Shown here piece after piece: positions 45,115 to 54,122 of a stretch of 64,000 bases of DNA. The position numbers and the translations under genes were made by a program. Location: positions 1 to 64,000 of the forward strand of contig NZ_JAPFHA010000018.1 of the NCBI RefSeq assembly GCF_026586805.1, given 5' to 3'. Below the pieces are notes generated by a model. The model searched no databases, had not been told where the DNA came from, and worked only from the letters and a program-made list of their open reading frames with translations. Positions within the stretch are counted from its first letter, which is position 1, and every line of letters starts with the position of its first letter. This stretch comes from Niveibacterium sp. 24ML. GTDB lineage: Bacteria; Pseudomonadota; Gammaproteobacteria; Burkholderiales; Rhodocyclaceae.

Positions 45115-45594
45115 TCAGGCGACGACGGGCACCGCTAGCCAGGTACTTAGCTTCGCGCCAATGATCGATGCATCGAGTTGGTCATCGGTGTACCCAAGGC
45201 GGATCGGTCCGCCCCGACGGCGCTTGAGCGCAAGCGAGTAGCGCCCGAATTCGCTCTGGGTTTCTGCGTCGAGTTCGGCGTTGACATGGATCTCGCTGAT
45301 CTCGTCAAAGCGCGCGAGCTCATGATCGATTCCCCTGATCCTGCGTGTCACCCTGTCCAGGATGATGACCCGCTCACTGCCTCGAAGCACCAGCTCGTTT
45401 TCAGATTCGCGGATGATTTCCATGCTGCTGGCCCGCAGGCCCGGACTCAATGCCGATTCGCCGAACAGGGGCCCGCCTTGACTCCAGCGGTAAAGGATGC
45501 CGGCAAGCGCCAGCAACACAAAGCCCGCCTGCCATGCGTAGATGCTTGTGATGAGCCCTGCCGCGACGAGCAGGCCAGTCAGGAAGTGAGTCAT
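45115..45594 (-). CDS. Hypothetical membrane protein
   Basis: Protein of 159 residues with one or two hydrophobic helices in the first 35 residues and a soluble charged C-terminal part. The latter has a pattern of short strands (ELVLRGSERVIILDRVTRRI) like a small PH-type or SHOCT-free membrane domain; I do not recognise the family. Coupled to the upstream HAD gene by ATGA and 43 bases before thiL. Confidence 0.5.
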   Translation of the reverse strand: MTHFLTGLLVAAGLITSIYAWQAGFVLLALAGILYRWSQGGPLFGESALSPGLRASSMEIIRESENELVLRGSERVIILDRVTRRIRGIDHELARFDEISEIHVNAELDAETQSEFGRYSLALKRRRGGPIRLGYTDDQLDASIIGAKLSTWLAVPVVA

Positions 45595-46445
45595 GGCAGC
45601 ATTCGTTTGCTGTGCTGCGCGATGTGGCGGACCACGCCGTCTTGGTCGTGGCGGGCTGTGAGGCTTGCCGCTGCATCGCGAACCCGCGGGTGGGCGTTTG
45701 CTACGGCAACTGCGTGGTCTGCAGCAGCGAGCAGACTCAAATCTTGAAGGTCATCGCCGTAGGCTACGGTGTGATGGTTGTCGAGGCCGGCGAGCACTTT
45801 CAGGCGTAGTAGCGCATCGCCTTTGGTTGCCCCATTGGCGCCAATGCTTAGCCACTCGAATCCGGGATGCATCGTTGCTGTCATGTGGCTCCATTGCAGT
45901 TGCCCGGCGAAGTGGGTCTGCAGCTTCGCGATGGCGCCTTGCACTTCTGCTGACTGTGCGATGACTGTCAGACCCAGCACCTGCTCATCAAGTGCGGCGT
46001 GCGGCGGTTCGCTTGACCGCAGGCGCGGATCGCCGCGTTCGGTTCGGTCTGCAAAGTAGGCGGCGATGCCTGCATTGGCCTGTTTGCCGAAGCGAAGCCT
46101 GTCGGCGTCGCCGGTGGTACTGGCAGCCAAGGGATGGAGCGCGGCCTCGTCAAGCATTCGATAGACCTCACGGGCGAGTGGCGCAGGCAGGCTGCAAATG
46201 TCTAGATGGCGGCCGGCTGCAAGGTGCGTTACGCAGGCGCCGTTGTTGGTGATGGCGGGAAGCGGCAGTGCGATGCCGTCGAGCACGTCGCGGATCGATG
46301 TCCATGCGCGGGCGCTGGCGACGGTAAACAGCAGTTCGTCGGTGAGCCAGGATGACAGCGCCAGGCGTGTCGTCGCGGATAGCTGGCCCGAGCTATCGAG
46401 TAGCGTGAAGTCGAGATCGGAGACGTAGAGCGCTGCGGTGCTCAC
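45591..46445 (-). CDS. HAD-superfamily phosphatase, Cof type
   Basis: Protein of 284 residues. Motif I is VSDLDFTLLD (nucleophile in DxDxT form), and the C-terminal motif IV is VAYGDDLQDLSLLAAA. A large cap domain lies between, as in Cof/YbiV sugar phosphatases. The substrate is unknown; some Cof relatives act in riboflavin synthesis by dephosphorylating the pathway intermediate, which is notable in this rib cluster but unproven. Confidence 0.8.
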   Translation of the reverse strand: MSTAALYVSDLDFTLLDSSGQLSATTRLALSSWLTDELLFTVASARAWTSIRDVLDGIALPLPAITNNGACVTHLAAGRHLDICSLPAPLAREVYRMLDEAALHPLAASTTGDADRLRFGKQANAGIAAYFADRTERGDPRLRSSEPPHAALDEQVLGLTVIAQSAEVQGAIAKLQTHFAGQLQWSHMTATMHPGFEWLSIGANGATKGDALLRLKVLAGLDNHHTVAYGDDLQDLSLLAAADHAVAVANAHPRVRDAAASLTARHDQDGVVRHIAQHSKRMLP

Positions 46446-47014
46446 GGAATCAGCGCGTAGAGCGCGGTGTCGTGCAGGCTGCCGTCGGGTGCTTTGGCGT
46501 AGTGCTGGAGCACGCCTTCGAGTTTGAAGCCGACGCGTTCGGCGAGGGCGCGGGCGCGGGTGTTGCGCGCGTCGGTGAGCAACTCGATGCGTTGTGCGCC
46601 GAAGGTTTCGATCGCGAATGCCTTGAGGGCGGTGACGGCTTCAGTCACATAGCCCTGGCCGTGGGTGCCGCTGCGGCCCCAGAAGCCGATTTCGGCGAAG
46701 CGTTCGGGCCACTTGAGCGCGTGCAGGCTGCAGACGCCGAGCAGGCGAGCAGTGTCGCGATCGAGGATCAGGTAGTTGAGGTGCTCGCGCAGGATGAACT
46801 GGGCGTGGCTGCGGCGGCAGAAGGTTTCGAAGGCGTCGAGTTCGGGCTCGGGTACTGCCCAGGGCAGGTTGGCGGGCCACTGCCGCAGTTCGGTGAGTGA
46901 GTCACCCACCGCATCCAGCACCGCCGCGCCATCGCCCGCTCGGGGCGGGCGCAGGATCAGGCGCGGGGTGTCGATCTGCGCGGGCAGATCGAACAGTATC
47001 GGCGCTCGGTTCAA
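46442..47014 (-). CDS. GNAT-family N-acetyltransferase, RimJ/RimL-like
   Basis: Protein of 190 residues if it starts at TTG 47014, whose TTGA overlaps the nusB stop. A GTG at 47074 would overlap nusB by 64 bases. Signatures are TPRLILRPPRAGD, EIGFWGRSGTHGQGYVTEAV and NTRARALAERVGFKLEG. It may acetylate a protein N-terminus; the target is unknown. Coupled to the HAD gene by ATGA. Confidence 0.8.
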   Translation of the reverse strand: MNRAPILFDLPAQIDTPRLILRPPRAGDGAAVLDAVGDSLTELRQWPANLPWAVPEPELDAFETFCRRSHAQFILREHLNYLILDRDTARLLGVCSLHALKWPERFAEIGFWGRSGTHGQGYVTEAVTALKAFAIETFGAQRIELLTDARNTRARALAERVGFKLEGVLQHYAKAPDGSLHDTALYALIP

Positions 47015-47487
47015 CGCGGGCGTGGGTTGTTCTTGGCGTGCTCGATCTCGACTGAGCGCAGGCGTGCGGCGCACTTGTCGAGCACGCCGTTGACGAAGCG
47101 GTGCCCTTCGGTGCCGCCGAAGTTCTTGGCCAGCTCGATCGCTTCGTTGATCACGACGCGGTAGGGTGTTTCGGGGCAGTGCTTGAGTTCATACACGCCC
47201 AGCATCACGATCGCGCGTTCGATCGGCGACAGCTCGCCGACCGGCCGGTCGATGTGCGGCACGAATTCGGCTTCAAGCTCGGCGGCGTGTTCGACGGTGC
47301 CAGTCAGCAGCGCGCGCAGCAGGATGCGGTCCGAGCGGACCCAGTCGCCGGCGGTTTCTTCGGAGACTTCGAGGTGTTCCTCGATCATTGGCACCGAGTT
47401 GCCGGTCAGCTGCCACTGGTAGAGGCCTTGCAGCACCAGTTCGCGCGAGAGGCGGCGCGGCGTCTTGTTCGGGGTCGGGGTGTTCAT
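47011..47487 (-). CDS. nusB: Transcription antitermination factor NusB
   Basis: Protein of 158 residues. It binds boxA RNA with S10 to promote antitermination in rRNA operons. Recognisable are [15 protein letters not shown]-like N-terminus, [45 protein letters not shown]. The ribH stop overlaps its ATG (ATGA), the usual ribH-nusB coupling. Confidence 0.95.
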   Translation of the reverse strand: MNTPTPNKTPRRLSRELVLQGLYQWQLTGNSVPMIEEHLEVSEETAGDWVRSDRILLRALLTGTVEHAAELEAEFVPHIDRPVGELSPIERAIVMLGVYELKHCPETPYRVVINEAIELAKNFGGTEGHRFVNGVLDKCAARLRSVEIEHAKNNPRPR

Positions 47488-47957
47488 GCGCGGAGTGCCT
47501 TTTGCAGGTTGGCCATCTCGATTGCCGCTTGCGCGGCCTCGAGGCCTTTTTGGTGCATGCGGAATTCGGCCTGGTTGTCGTCTTCGGTGGTGAGCACGCC
47601 GTTGGCGATCGGGATGCTCTCGTCGAGGGTGACGCGGGTGATGCCCGCGCCTTGCTCGTTCGACACCAGCTCGAAGTGGTAGGTCTCGCCGCGGATCACG
47701 GCGCCGAGCGCGATCAGCGCATCAAAGCGGCCGGAACGCGCCATGGTTTGCAGGGCGAGCGGAATTTCCAGCGCGCCCGGCACGGTGGCGATCTGGATCG
47801 CTTCGGGTTTGACGCCGCGCGTGAGCAGTTCGCCGGTCGCCCCCGAGAGCAGGCCCTCGCAGACGTACTGGTTGAAGCGGCTCATGACGATGCCGATGCG
47901 CAGGCCTGCGCCGTTGAGCTCGGGTTCGATCTCGGGGATGTCGTTGAAGCGGGGCAT
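47484..47957 (-). CDS. ribH: 6,7-dimethyl-8-ribityllumazine synthase
   Basis: Protein of 157 residues. It condenses the pyrimidinedione with dihydroxybutanone phosphate to form lumazine. Signatures are [31 protein letters not shown] and [19 protein letters not shown], with the catalytic histidine in the last. Located between ribBX and nusB. Confidence 0.95.
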   Translation of the reverse strand: MPRFNDIPEIEPELNGAGLRIGIVMSRFNQYVCEGLLSGATGELLTRGVKPEAIQIATVPGALEIPLALQTMARSGRFDALIALGAVIRGETYHFELVSNEQGAGITRVTLDESIPIANGVLTTEDDNQAEFRMHQKGLEAAQAAIEMANLQKALRA

Positions 47958-48011
47958 GTTCGTCCTTGCTGGCGCCGCCGGGGCGCCGTGCGATGTTTGC
48001 GGTTGGGCGGA

Positions 48012-49109
48012 TCAGGCGCCGGGTGCGTCGTAGCCGGTGATTTCGAGGCCGAAGCCGGTCATGCTGGGGATCTTGCGCGGGCTGGCGAGCACCCGCATCT
48101 TGCCGACCCCCAGATCACGCAGGATCTGTGCGCCGATCCCGAAGATGCGCGGGTCCCATTTCACGGCGGGGCGCTTGCCGTCGCCCGGCGCGAGGCGCGC
48201 GAGCAGGTCTTCACCGCTCTCGGGCCGGTGCAGCAGGATCAGCACGCCTTTGCCGTGGGCCTTGATGCGCGCGAGCGCTTCGTCGATGCCAAAACTGTGC
48301 GGGCTGCCGGCCGGGTCGATGAAGTCGAGCACCGAGACCGGCTCGTGCACCCGCACCAGCGCTTCTGCGTCCGGCGTGATGTCGCCGCGCGAAAGTGCCA
48401 GATGCACTTCGCCGGATACGCGGTCGGCGAAGGCACACAGCTGGAAGGCGCCATGCGCGGTTTCGACGGTTTTTTCGCTGACGCGCTCAACCAGCACTTC
48501 GGCGTGCGCGCGGTACTGGATCAGGTCGCGGATCGCGCCGATCTTCAGGTCGTGTTCCTTGGCGAATTCCAGCAGATCCGGCAGGCGCGCCATCGTGCCG
48601 TCGTCCTTGAGGATCTCGCAGATCACCGCGGCTGGTTCGCAACCTGCAAGCTGGGCGAGGTCGCAACCGGCTTCGGTATGGCCAGCCCGTACCAGCACGC
48701 CGCCGGGCTGCGCCATCAGCGGGAAGATGTGGCCGGGCTGCACGATCGAATCGGCGTTGGCGTTGCGGGCCACCGCGGCTTGCACCGTGACCGAGCGATC
48801 CTGCGCCGAGATGCCGGTGGTGACGCCCTCGGCCGCTTCGATCGAGGTGGTGAAGGCGGTCGAGAAGGGCGAGCGGTTGTCCTTGACCATCAGCCCCAGC
48901 CCAAGCTGCTTGCAGCGCTGCTGCGTGAGCGTGAGGCAGATCAGGCCACGGCCGTGCTTGGCCATGAAGTTGATCGCTTCCGGGGTGACGTGTTCGGCGG
49001 CGAGCACGAGGTCGCCCTCGTTTTCGCGGTCTTCCTCGTCCACCAGCACTACCATCTTGCCGGCGCGGATGTCTTCGATGATGGCGGTAATCGGTGCCAG
49101 TACGCTCAT
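48012..49109 (-). CDS. ribBX: RibBX: DHBP synthase with degenerate GTP cyclohydrolase II-like domain
   Basis: Protein of 365 residues from the ATG at 49109, which overlaps the ribE stop. The N-terminal ~200 residues are an intact 3,4-dihydroxy-2-butanone 4-phosphate synthase (DEEDRENEGDLVLAAEHVTP, RAGHTEAGCDLA). The C-terminal domain has the outline of GTP cyclohydrolase II but lacks the zinc-binding cysteine cluster of active enzymes (GECLTGD and RCDCG). This is the RibBX class, so a separate ribA is expected elsewhere. Confidence 0.88.
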   Translation of the reverse strand: MSVLAPITAIIEDIRAGKMVVLVDEEDRENEGDLVLAAEHVTPEAINFMAKHGRGLICLTLTQQRCKQLGLGLMVKDNRSPFSTAFTTSIEAAEGVTTGISAQDRSVTVQAAVARNANADSIVQPGHIFPLMAQPGGVLVRAGHTEAGCDLAQLAGCEPAAVICEILKDDGTMARLPDLLEFAKEHDLKIGAIRDLIQYRAHAEVLVERVSEKTVETAHGAFQLCAFADRVSGEVHLALSRGDITPDAEALVRVHEPVSVLDFIDPAGSPHSFGIDEALARIKAHGKGVLILLHRPESGEDLLARLAPGDGKRPAVKWDPRIFGIGAQILRDLGVGKMRVLASPRKIPSMTGFGLEITGYDAPGA

Positions 49110-49723
49110 GCCTTTGGTTCCCCGGCTTGCGATTCTTTTTCCCATGCGAGCATGCGCTCGACATGGCGGGCGATCAGATCGACCTCAAGATTGACCTTCG
49201 CGCCCGGTGCCAGGCGCTTGAGCGTGGTGACTTCCACTGTGTGCGGGATCAGGTTGATCGAGAAGTCGGTACCTTCGACGCGGTTCACCGTAAGGCTCAC
49301 GCCGTCGACCGTGATCGAGCCCTTGCGCGCGATGTAGCCGGCCAGCGCACGCGGCGCGCGGATCACCAGTTCGTGGCTTTCGCCGATCGGCTCGAACTTC
49401 AGCACTTCGCCCACGCCATCGACATGGCCGCTGACCAGATGGCCGCCGATGCGGTCGGCCAGGCGCAGCGCTTTTTCGAGGTTCACTTCGCCGGGTTCGG
49501 CGAGGCCGACAGTGCAGGCGAGCGATTCGGCCGACACGTCGAACTGCATCCGCTGGCCTTCCTTGGCGATGACGGTGAGGCAGACGCCGTTATGGGCGAT
49601 CGAGTCGCCGAGCGCAACGTCGGAAAGATCCCAGTCGCCAACGTCGGTGGTCAGGCGCACGCCTTGTTCGAGCGGGGTCACCGCCACGATGCGGCCGGTT
49701 GCGGCCACGATTCCGGAGAACAT
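49106..49723 (-). CDS. ribE: Riboflavin synthase alpha chain
   Basis: Protein of 205 residues. It converts two lumazines to riboflavin. MFSGIVAATGRIV and the two lumazine-binding repeats, GDSIAHNGVCLTV (first) and KGSITVDGVSLTVN (second), are clear. First gene of the long minus-strand run; ribD is not beside it. The 142-base upstream gap, shared with the divergent hybrid kinase, shows no recognisable FMN riboswitch. Confidence 0.95.
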   Translation of the reverse strand: MFSGIVAATGRIVAVTPLEQGVRLTTDVGDWDLSDVALGDSIAHNGVCLTVIAKEGQRMQFDVSAESLACTVGLAEPGEVNLEKALRLADRIGGHLVSGHVDGVGEVLKFEPIGESHELVIRAPRALAGYIARKGSITVDGVSLTVNRVEGTDFSINLIPHTVEVTTLKRLAPGAKVNLEVDLIARHVERMLAWEKESQAGEPKA

Positions 49724-49865
49724 GCTTCGCTCCGCTTGTAAAAGCGGTGATTCTAGCCGATCGGCCGGGGTGGCGCCGCTTGCGGCAGGCGGGCCGGCGG
49801 CGCTGCCGGCGTGGGCGAGGCGCCTACGTGTGCCACGGCGCGGCCGTCACCGCTATCATGCCGCC

Positions 49866-52800
49866 ATGCAGCTCATCCCCCGTGTGCTTCGCCGCATTGC
49901 GCGCCTTGTGCCGCACCTGCTCCTTGCCGCCGCATGCACCGGTGGCCTGCCTGCCCTTGCGCAGACCCCCCCCCTGGAACCCACCGCCGCCGAGCGCGCC
50001 TGGCTGGAAACCCACCCGGTGGTGCGGGTGGGGGTGGCGCGACAGGACTGGGCGCCGATCGAGCAGTTCGATGCCAGCGGCCGATATGTCGGCATGTCGG
50101 CTGAGTTGGTCGAGCAGATCGCCAGGCGCAGCGGCATCACCTACGAGATCCACGTCGAGCGCGATGCCGAGGCCTTGTTTGCCAAGGTGCGTGCGGGCGA
50201 GATCGACATCGTGCCTTCGATCGGCCGCACCGCCGGGCGCGAGCGCTACATGCTGTTCTCGCAGCCTTACCTTGATACGCCGGTGGTCATGATCACGCGG
50301 CGCGAAACCACGCGACTGACGCCTGAAGCCACGCTGGAGGGGAGTGCGGTTGCGGTCGAAGGCGGGTTTGCCGCCGACGAACTGGTGCCGCAGCGCTATC
50401 CGAAGGCCAAGGTGCAGAAGTTCGCCGATACCGCCAGTGCCTTGCGTGCGGTTTCCGACGGCCGGGCCGATGCCTACTTCGGCGCGCTGGCGCCAGCCTC
50501 CTTCGTGGTGGAGCGCGATCTGCTCTCCAATCTTGCGGTGAGAGGGCCGGTCAAGCTCGATACCGGTCTGCGCCTGGGCATCGGTCGCCATGCGGCGGCC
50601 CTGGCCCCGTTGCTCGATCGCGCGATCGCATCGATCGACTCGGGTACCCGTGAACAGATCGTGCGGCGCTGGATGCCGGTGTCGCTGCAGCTGGCCGCCG
50701 CGCCTTCCCCGCTGCAGCTCGATGAGGCCCAGCGTGCCTGGCTGGCGGCGCACCCGCGTTTGCGGGTGGGCTACATCGCCGACTACGCGCCACTGACCGA
50801 ACTGGGCCCCGATGGCCGCATGCACGGCATGTTTGCCGACCAGATCGAACTGCTGGCGCGACGCCTCGGCGTGGGGCTGGAAACGCCGCGTGCCTTCTCG
50901 CTGGCCGATCTGCAGCGTGCCCTGGCGGCGCGCGAGATCGATATCGCCCTGGGTCTGTCGCGCAGCCCCGAGCGCGAGGAATTCGCGCGCTTTGCCGGGC
51001 CCATGCTGACCAATGCCACGGTGGCGGTGGCGCGTAACGACGGCGCCCTGTTCCGCGATCCGGGCCAGTACAACGGCAAGGTGCTGGCGATGAAGCGCGG
51101 GCATTTCCTGCTGCCGCGCCTGCAGCGCCAGTACCCCGGCATCCAGATCGTCGAATACGAAACGCTGGATCTGGCGCTTGACGCGGTCGCGCGCGGCACG
51201 GCCGATGCCAGCCTCAATGACCTGACCGCCGTGACGGCACCGCTGGGCGAGCGCTACGCGGGGGTGCTTCGCATCGTGGGCAGCTGGGTCGATGCACCGA
51301 GCGAACTGCACCTGGCGGTGCGCAGCGATTGGCCGGAGCTGGTTGGCCTGCTCAAATTGGCGCTCGATTCGATGACGCCGGCCGAGAAACATGAGCTGAG
51401 CCAGCGCTGGCTGGTGCCCAAGTACCGGTTTGTGCTGCCGTGGACCAAGCTGCTCAGCGTGGGGCTGCCGATCGTGGCGGTGCTTGGCTTCATCATCTGG
51501 CTGGTAGTGATGTGGAATCGCCGCCTGGCACGCGAAGTCGAGCGCCGCAAGGTCGTTGAAAAGGCCTTGGCCGACGCGCGCGATGCGGCGCTTGATTCGG
51601 CCGACCGCAAGGCCGCCTTCCTCGCCGCGCTTTCGCACGAGGTGCGCACGCCGATGAATGGCGTGATCGGCATGGTCGATGCACTGATCCACAGCCGGCT
51701 CGATGAAAACCAGCGCTACCAGATGGGCGTGGTCGGGCGTTCGGCCAGCATGGCGCTGACGATTCTCAACGACGCGCTCGACTACGCGCGGATCGAAGCG
51801 GGCCGCTTTGTGCTCGATCCGCAAGTCTCGGACATCCGTGCGATGGCCGAAGACGTGGCCGCGCTGTTCGCACCAATGGCGGTCGAGCGCGGCCTGCGCC
51901 TGCAGCTCTTCACCGCGCCGCAACTGCCGCCTCTGGTGCTCGACGGTGTGCGGGTGCGGCAGCTGATGGCCAACCTGCTCTCGAACGCGATCCGCTACAC
52001 CGAGCATGGGGGCGTGAAGCTGCGGATCGATGGCGCACCGCTGACAACGCGCCGCTGGCGGCTGATCATCGAAATCGAGGATAGCGGTGCCGGCATTGCC
52101 GAGAGTGATCGTCACCGCCTGTTCCACCCCTTCGAGCCCCTCGGCGGACCTGGCGCACCCGGCACCGGGCTCGGTCTGGCCATCTGCCGTGCCCTAAGCG
52201 ACGCGATGGGCGGGCGGCTTGAGCATTCGCCTGGCACCCTGGGCGGCAGCCGTTTCACCTTCACCGTCGAGGCGGACGCGCATCTGCTTGCGTCCAACGA
52301 CGAACGCAGCCTGGTCGGCATCTGTGTTCGCCTGGCAGTGTCCAACAAGGCCTGGCGCTCTGAATGCGAGGCCTGGTTGCGTAACTGGGGGGCGCAGGTG
52401 GTCTCGGCCGAAGCGCGCGAATTCAGCCAGATCACCGTGTCGGACGGCGCCGCACCGCTGCCGGCGCAAGCCTGGGTGCGCCTGCTGCGAGGCGGCGCTA
52501 CGGGGGCCGTCGCGGCCGCGCGCGAGAAGTGCCTCACCCTGAGCGCCGAACCGCTGTTGCCGAGCCGCTTCCTGCAAACGCTGAACAAGGCCTTGGCCCC
52601 GGCCGCGCCGCCGCCCGCCCCGCTTGCCGAGGCGCCGAGCAAGGCGCCGAGTGAGGCCGCCGCGCCTGGCACGCGCAAGGTGCTGGTGGTGGATGACGAG
52701 CCCCTTAACCTGCGTGTGGCAAAGGATCTGCTCGCGCTGATGGGCTTCGAGGTGGTGCTGGCGGGCGAATCGCAGGCCGGCTTCGAGGCGTTTTGCAGCG

Positions 52801-53426
52801 GCAGCTTTGCAGCGATCCTGCTCGACTACCGCATGCCGGGTGAAGATGGCATCAGCCTCGCGGCGCGGATGCGCCAGCGTGAGCGTTCACGCGGTCTGGT
52901 GCGTACGCCGATTGCGGCCGTCACCGCGGACGGCAGCGAGACGACCGCCAGCGCGTGTCTTGCCGCGGGCATGGATACCGTCCTGCTCAAACCGCTGACG
53001 CTTGAAACCCTCCATGCGACGCTCTCGCGCCTGGGCTGCCAGCCGGCGATGCCGCCGCAAGGCCTGATGCCGGAGCCCGAGTACGACGAAGAGGTTGAAC
53101 CGCTGGCGCACCTGGCCGGGCTGGTCGGTTCGATGGACCGCGCGCACGACATTGCTGATGGTTTCGTGCATGCCTCCGGCGAAGATCTGGTCGAACTGCG
53201 CGACAAACTCGATGTGAATGATCTTGAAGCGGTGCGCTTTCTTGCGCACCGGGTCAAGGGCGGCGCCCGCAATGCTGGCTTCACCGGGGTCGGCGCGGCG
53301 GCGGCCGATCTGGAGCGATCCGCCAAGGCGGGGGATGTGGCGGCCACACGGCGCTTCACTGTGTCACTGACGGCGGCGCTCGATCGCCTCGCCGCCGAGT
53401 TGGATCGCATCAAGCCGCTGCTTTGA
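49866..53426 (+). CDS. BvgS-like hybrid sensor histidine kinase
   Basis: Protein of 1186 residues from the ATG at 49866; earlier in-frame sequence belongs to the antisense of ribE. Order of parts: signal peptide (about 1-34), two periplasmic family 3 solute-binding (Venus flytrap) domains (about 45-270 and 280-505), one transmembrane helix (about 526-550), HisKA with His591 in SHEVRTPMNG, HATPase, receiver with Asp987 in LLDYRMPGEDG and HPt with His1128 in AHRVKGG. This is the BvgS/EvgS layout. No partner response regulator with an output domain is nearby. The signal is unknown. Confidence 0.92.
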   Translation: MQLIPRVLRRIARLVPHLLLAAACTGGLPALAQTPPLEPTAAERAWLETHPVVRVGVARQDWAPIEQFDASGRYVGMSAELVEQIARRSGITYEIHVERDAEALFAKVRAGEIDIVPSIGRTAGRERYMLFSQPYLDTPVVMITRRETTRLTPEATLEGSAVAVEGGFAADELVPQRYPKAKVQKFADTASALRAVSDGRADAYFGALAPASFVVERDLLSNLAVRGPVKLDTGLRLGIGRHAAALAPLLDRAIASIDSGTREQIVRRWMPVSLQLAAAPSPLQLDEAQRAWLAAHPRLRVGYIADYAPLTELGPDGRMHGMFADQIELLARRLGVGLETPRAFSLADLQRALAAREIDIALGLSRSPEREEFARFAGPMLTNATVAVARNDGALFRDPGQYNGKVLAMKRGHFLLPRLQRQYPGIQIVEYETLDLALDAVARGTADASLNDLTAVTAPLGERYAGVLRIVGSWVDAPSELHLAVRSDWPELVGLLKLALDSMTPAEKHELSQRWLVPKYRFVLPWTKLLSVGLPIVAVLGFIIWLVVMWNRRLAREVERRKVVEKALADARDAALDSADRKAAFLAALSHEVRTPMNGVIGMVDALIHSRLDENQRYQMGVVGRSASMALTILNDALDYARIEAGRFVLDPQVSDIRAMAEDVAALFAPMAVERGLRLQLFTAPQLPPLVLDGVRVRQLMANLLSNAIRYTEHGGVKLRIDGAPLTTRRWRLIIEIEDSGAGIAESDRHRLFHPFEPLGGPGAPGTGLGLAICRALSDAMGGRLEHSPGTLGGSRFTFTVEADAHLLASNDERSLVGICVRLAVSNKAWRSECEAWLRNWGAQVVSAEAREFSQITVSDGAAPLPAQAWVRLLRGGATGAVAAAREKCLTLSAEPLLPSRFLQTLNKALAPAAPPPAPLAEAPSKAPSEAAAPGTRKVLVVDDEPLNLRVAKDLLALMGFEVVLAGESQAGFEAFCSGSFAAILLDYRMPGEDGISLAARMRQRERSRGLVRTPIAAVTADGSETTASACLAAGMDTVLLKPLTLETLHATLSRLGCQPAMPPQGLMPEPEYDEEVEPLAHLAGLVGSMDRAHDIADGFVHASGEDLVELRDKLDVNDLEAVRFLAHRVKGGARNAGFTGVGAAAADLERSAKAGDVAATRRFTVSLTAALDRLAAELDRIKPLL

Positions 53427-53438
53427 GGCGCCCGGCGC

Positions 53439-53468
53439 CGGCCGCCGCCTTCAGGGGGCCGGCGGCCG
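53439..53468. terminator. Hairpin between convergent kinase and acyltransferase genes
   Basis: CGGCCGCCG (53439-53447) pairs with CGGCGGCCG (53460-53468) over 9 bp, with a 12-base loop. It lies in the 24-base gap and over the acyltransferase stop. No T-run; it may serve as a bidirectional end. Confidence 0.45.
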
Positions 53469-54050
53469 CAGGCGGATCGGGCCCGCCTGTTCAGGGCGGT
53501 AGCCGCGAATGCCTTCGTAGGCCTTGGCGATGTGGGCCATGTCGGCCGCTTCGTCGCCGGAGAGGCGCATGTACTCGCGAATGCCGATCGTGCGGGTGGC
53601 GAAGTCGATGTAGCCGATGCCCAGATCCAGCTTCGCGGCGTGGGCAATCCGCAGGAAGCCCGACTTCCAGTATTCCTGCCGCGCGCGCGTGCCTTCTGGC
53701 GCCATGGCGAGAATCAGGGTTTCACGGCGATTGATGTCCGCCACGAGGGATTCGATGAAGCCGCCCGCCGCTGCGCGATTGACCGGAATGCCACCCCAGC
53801 GGCGCAGGATGCGGTTGAAGGGGCCGACGAAGATCGTGTGCTTGCCCAGCCAGCGGATCGGCCAGCCGCTTGCCCAGCGGGTCAGCAAGCCAAGCGGGAA
53901 GTCCCAGTTCGAGGTGTGGGGATAGACGATCACCAGTACCTTGGATGCCGTGGGCGCAGGCAGATCGAGGCGCCAGCCGATCATGCGCAGCAGGGCAATG
54001 GCCCAGCGTCGGGGGCGTGCTTTGGCGATCGGGTTGGGCGTGGGCGACAT
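53451..54050 (-). CDS. 1-acylglycerol-3-phosphate acyltransferase family protein
   Basis: Protein of 199 residues with the PlsC fold. The catalytic HX4D is PHTSNWD (His45, Asp50), and the substrate loop is APEGTRAR. It lacks the long N-terminal membrane region of PlsC and resembles the short acyltransferases found alone in many proteobacteria. Likely an acyl transfer to a lysophospholipid or other glycerolipid. Confidence 0.8.
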   Translation of the reverse strand: MSPTPNPIAKARPRRWAIALLRMIGWRLDLPAPTASKVLVIVYPHTSNWDFPLGLLTRWASGWPIRWLGKHTIFVGPFNRILRRWGGIPVNRAAAGGFIESLVADINRRETLILAMAPEGTRARQEYWKSGFLRIAHAAKLDLGIGYIDFATRTIGIREYMRLSGDEAADMAHIAKAYEGIRGYRPEQAGPIRLRPPAP

Positions 54051-54122
54051 GGTGGTACTTCCAGTGCTGCGGGCGGGCGACTATCCCAGCTTGCGCCGCG
54101 CCCGTCTACCCCGGCGCGCGCT

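Noticed and set aside
47388-49337. 649-residue plus-strand open frame opposite the rib genes
   Set aside because: It lies antisense to ribH, ribBX and ribE, which have intact motifs.
49724-49865. FMN riboswitch upstream of ribE
   Set aside because: The 142 bases lack the conserved RFN-element words, and the gap is short and divergent.
49824-52127. 767-residue antisense open frame opposite the hybrid kinase
   Set aside because: Histidine/arginine-rich shadow of a well-supported kinase gene.
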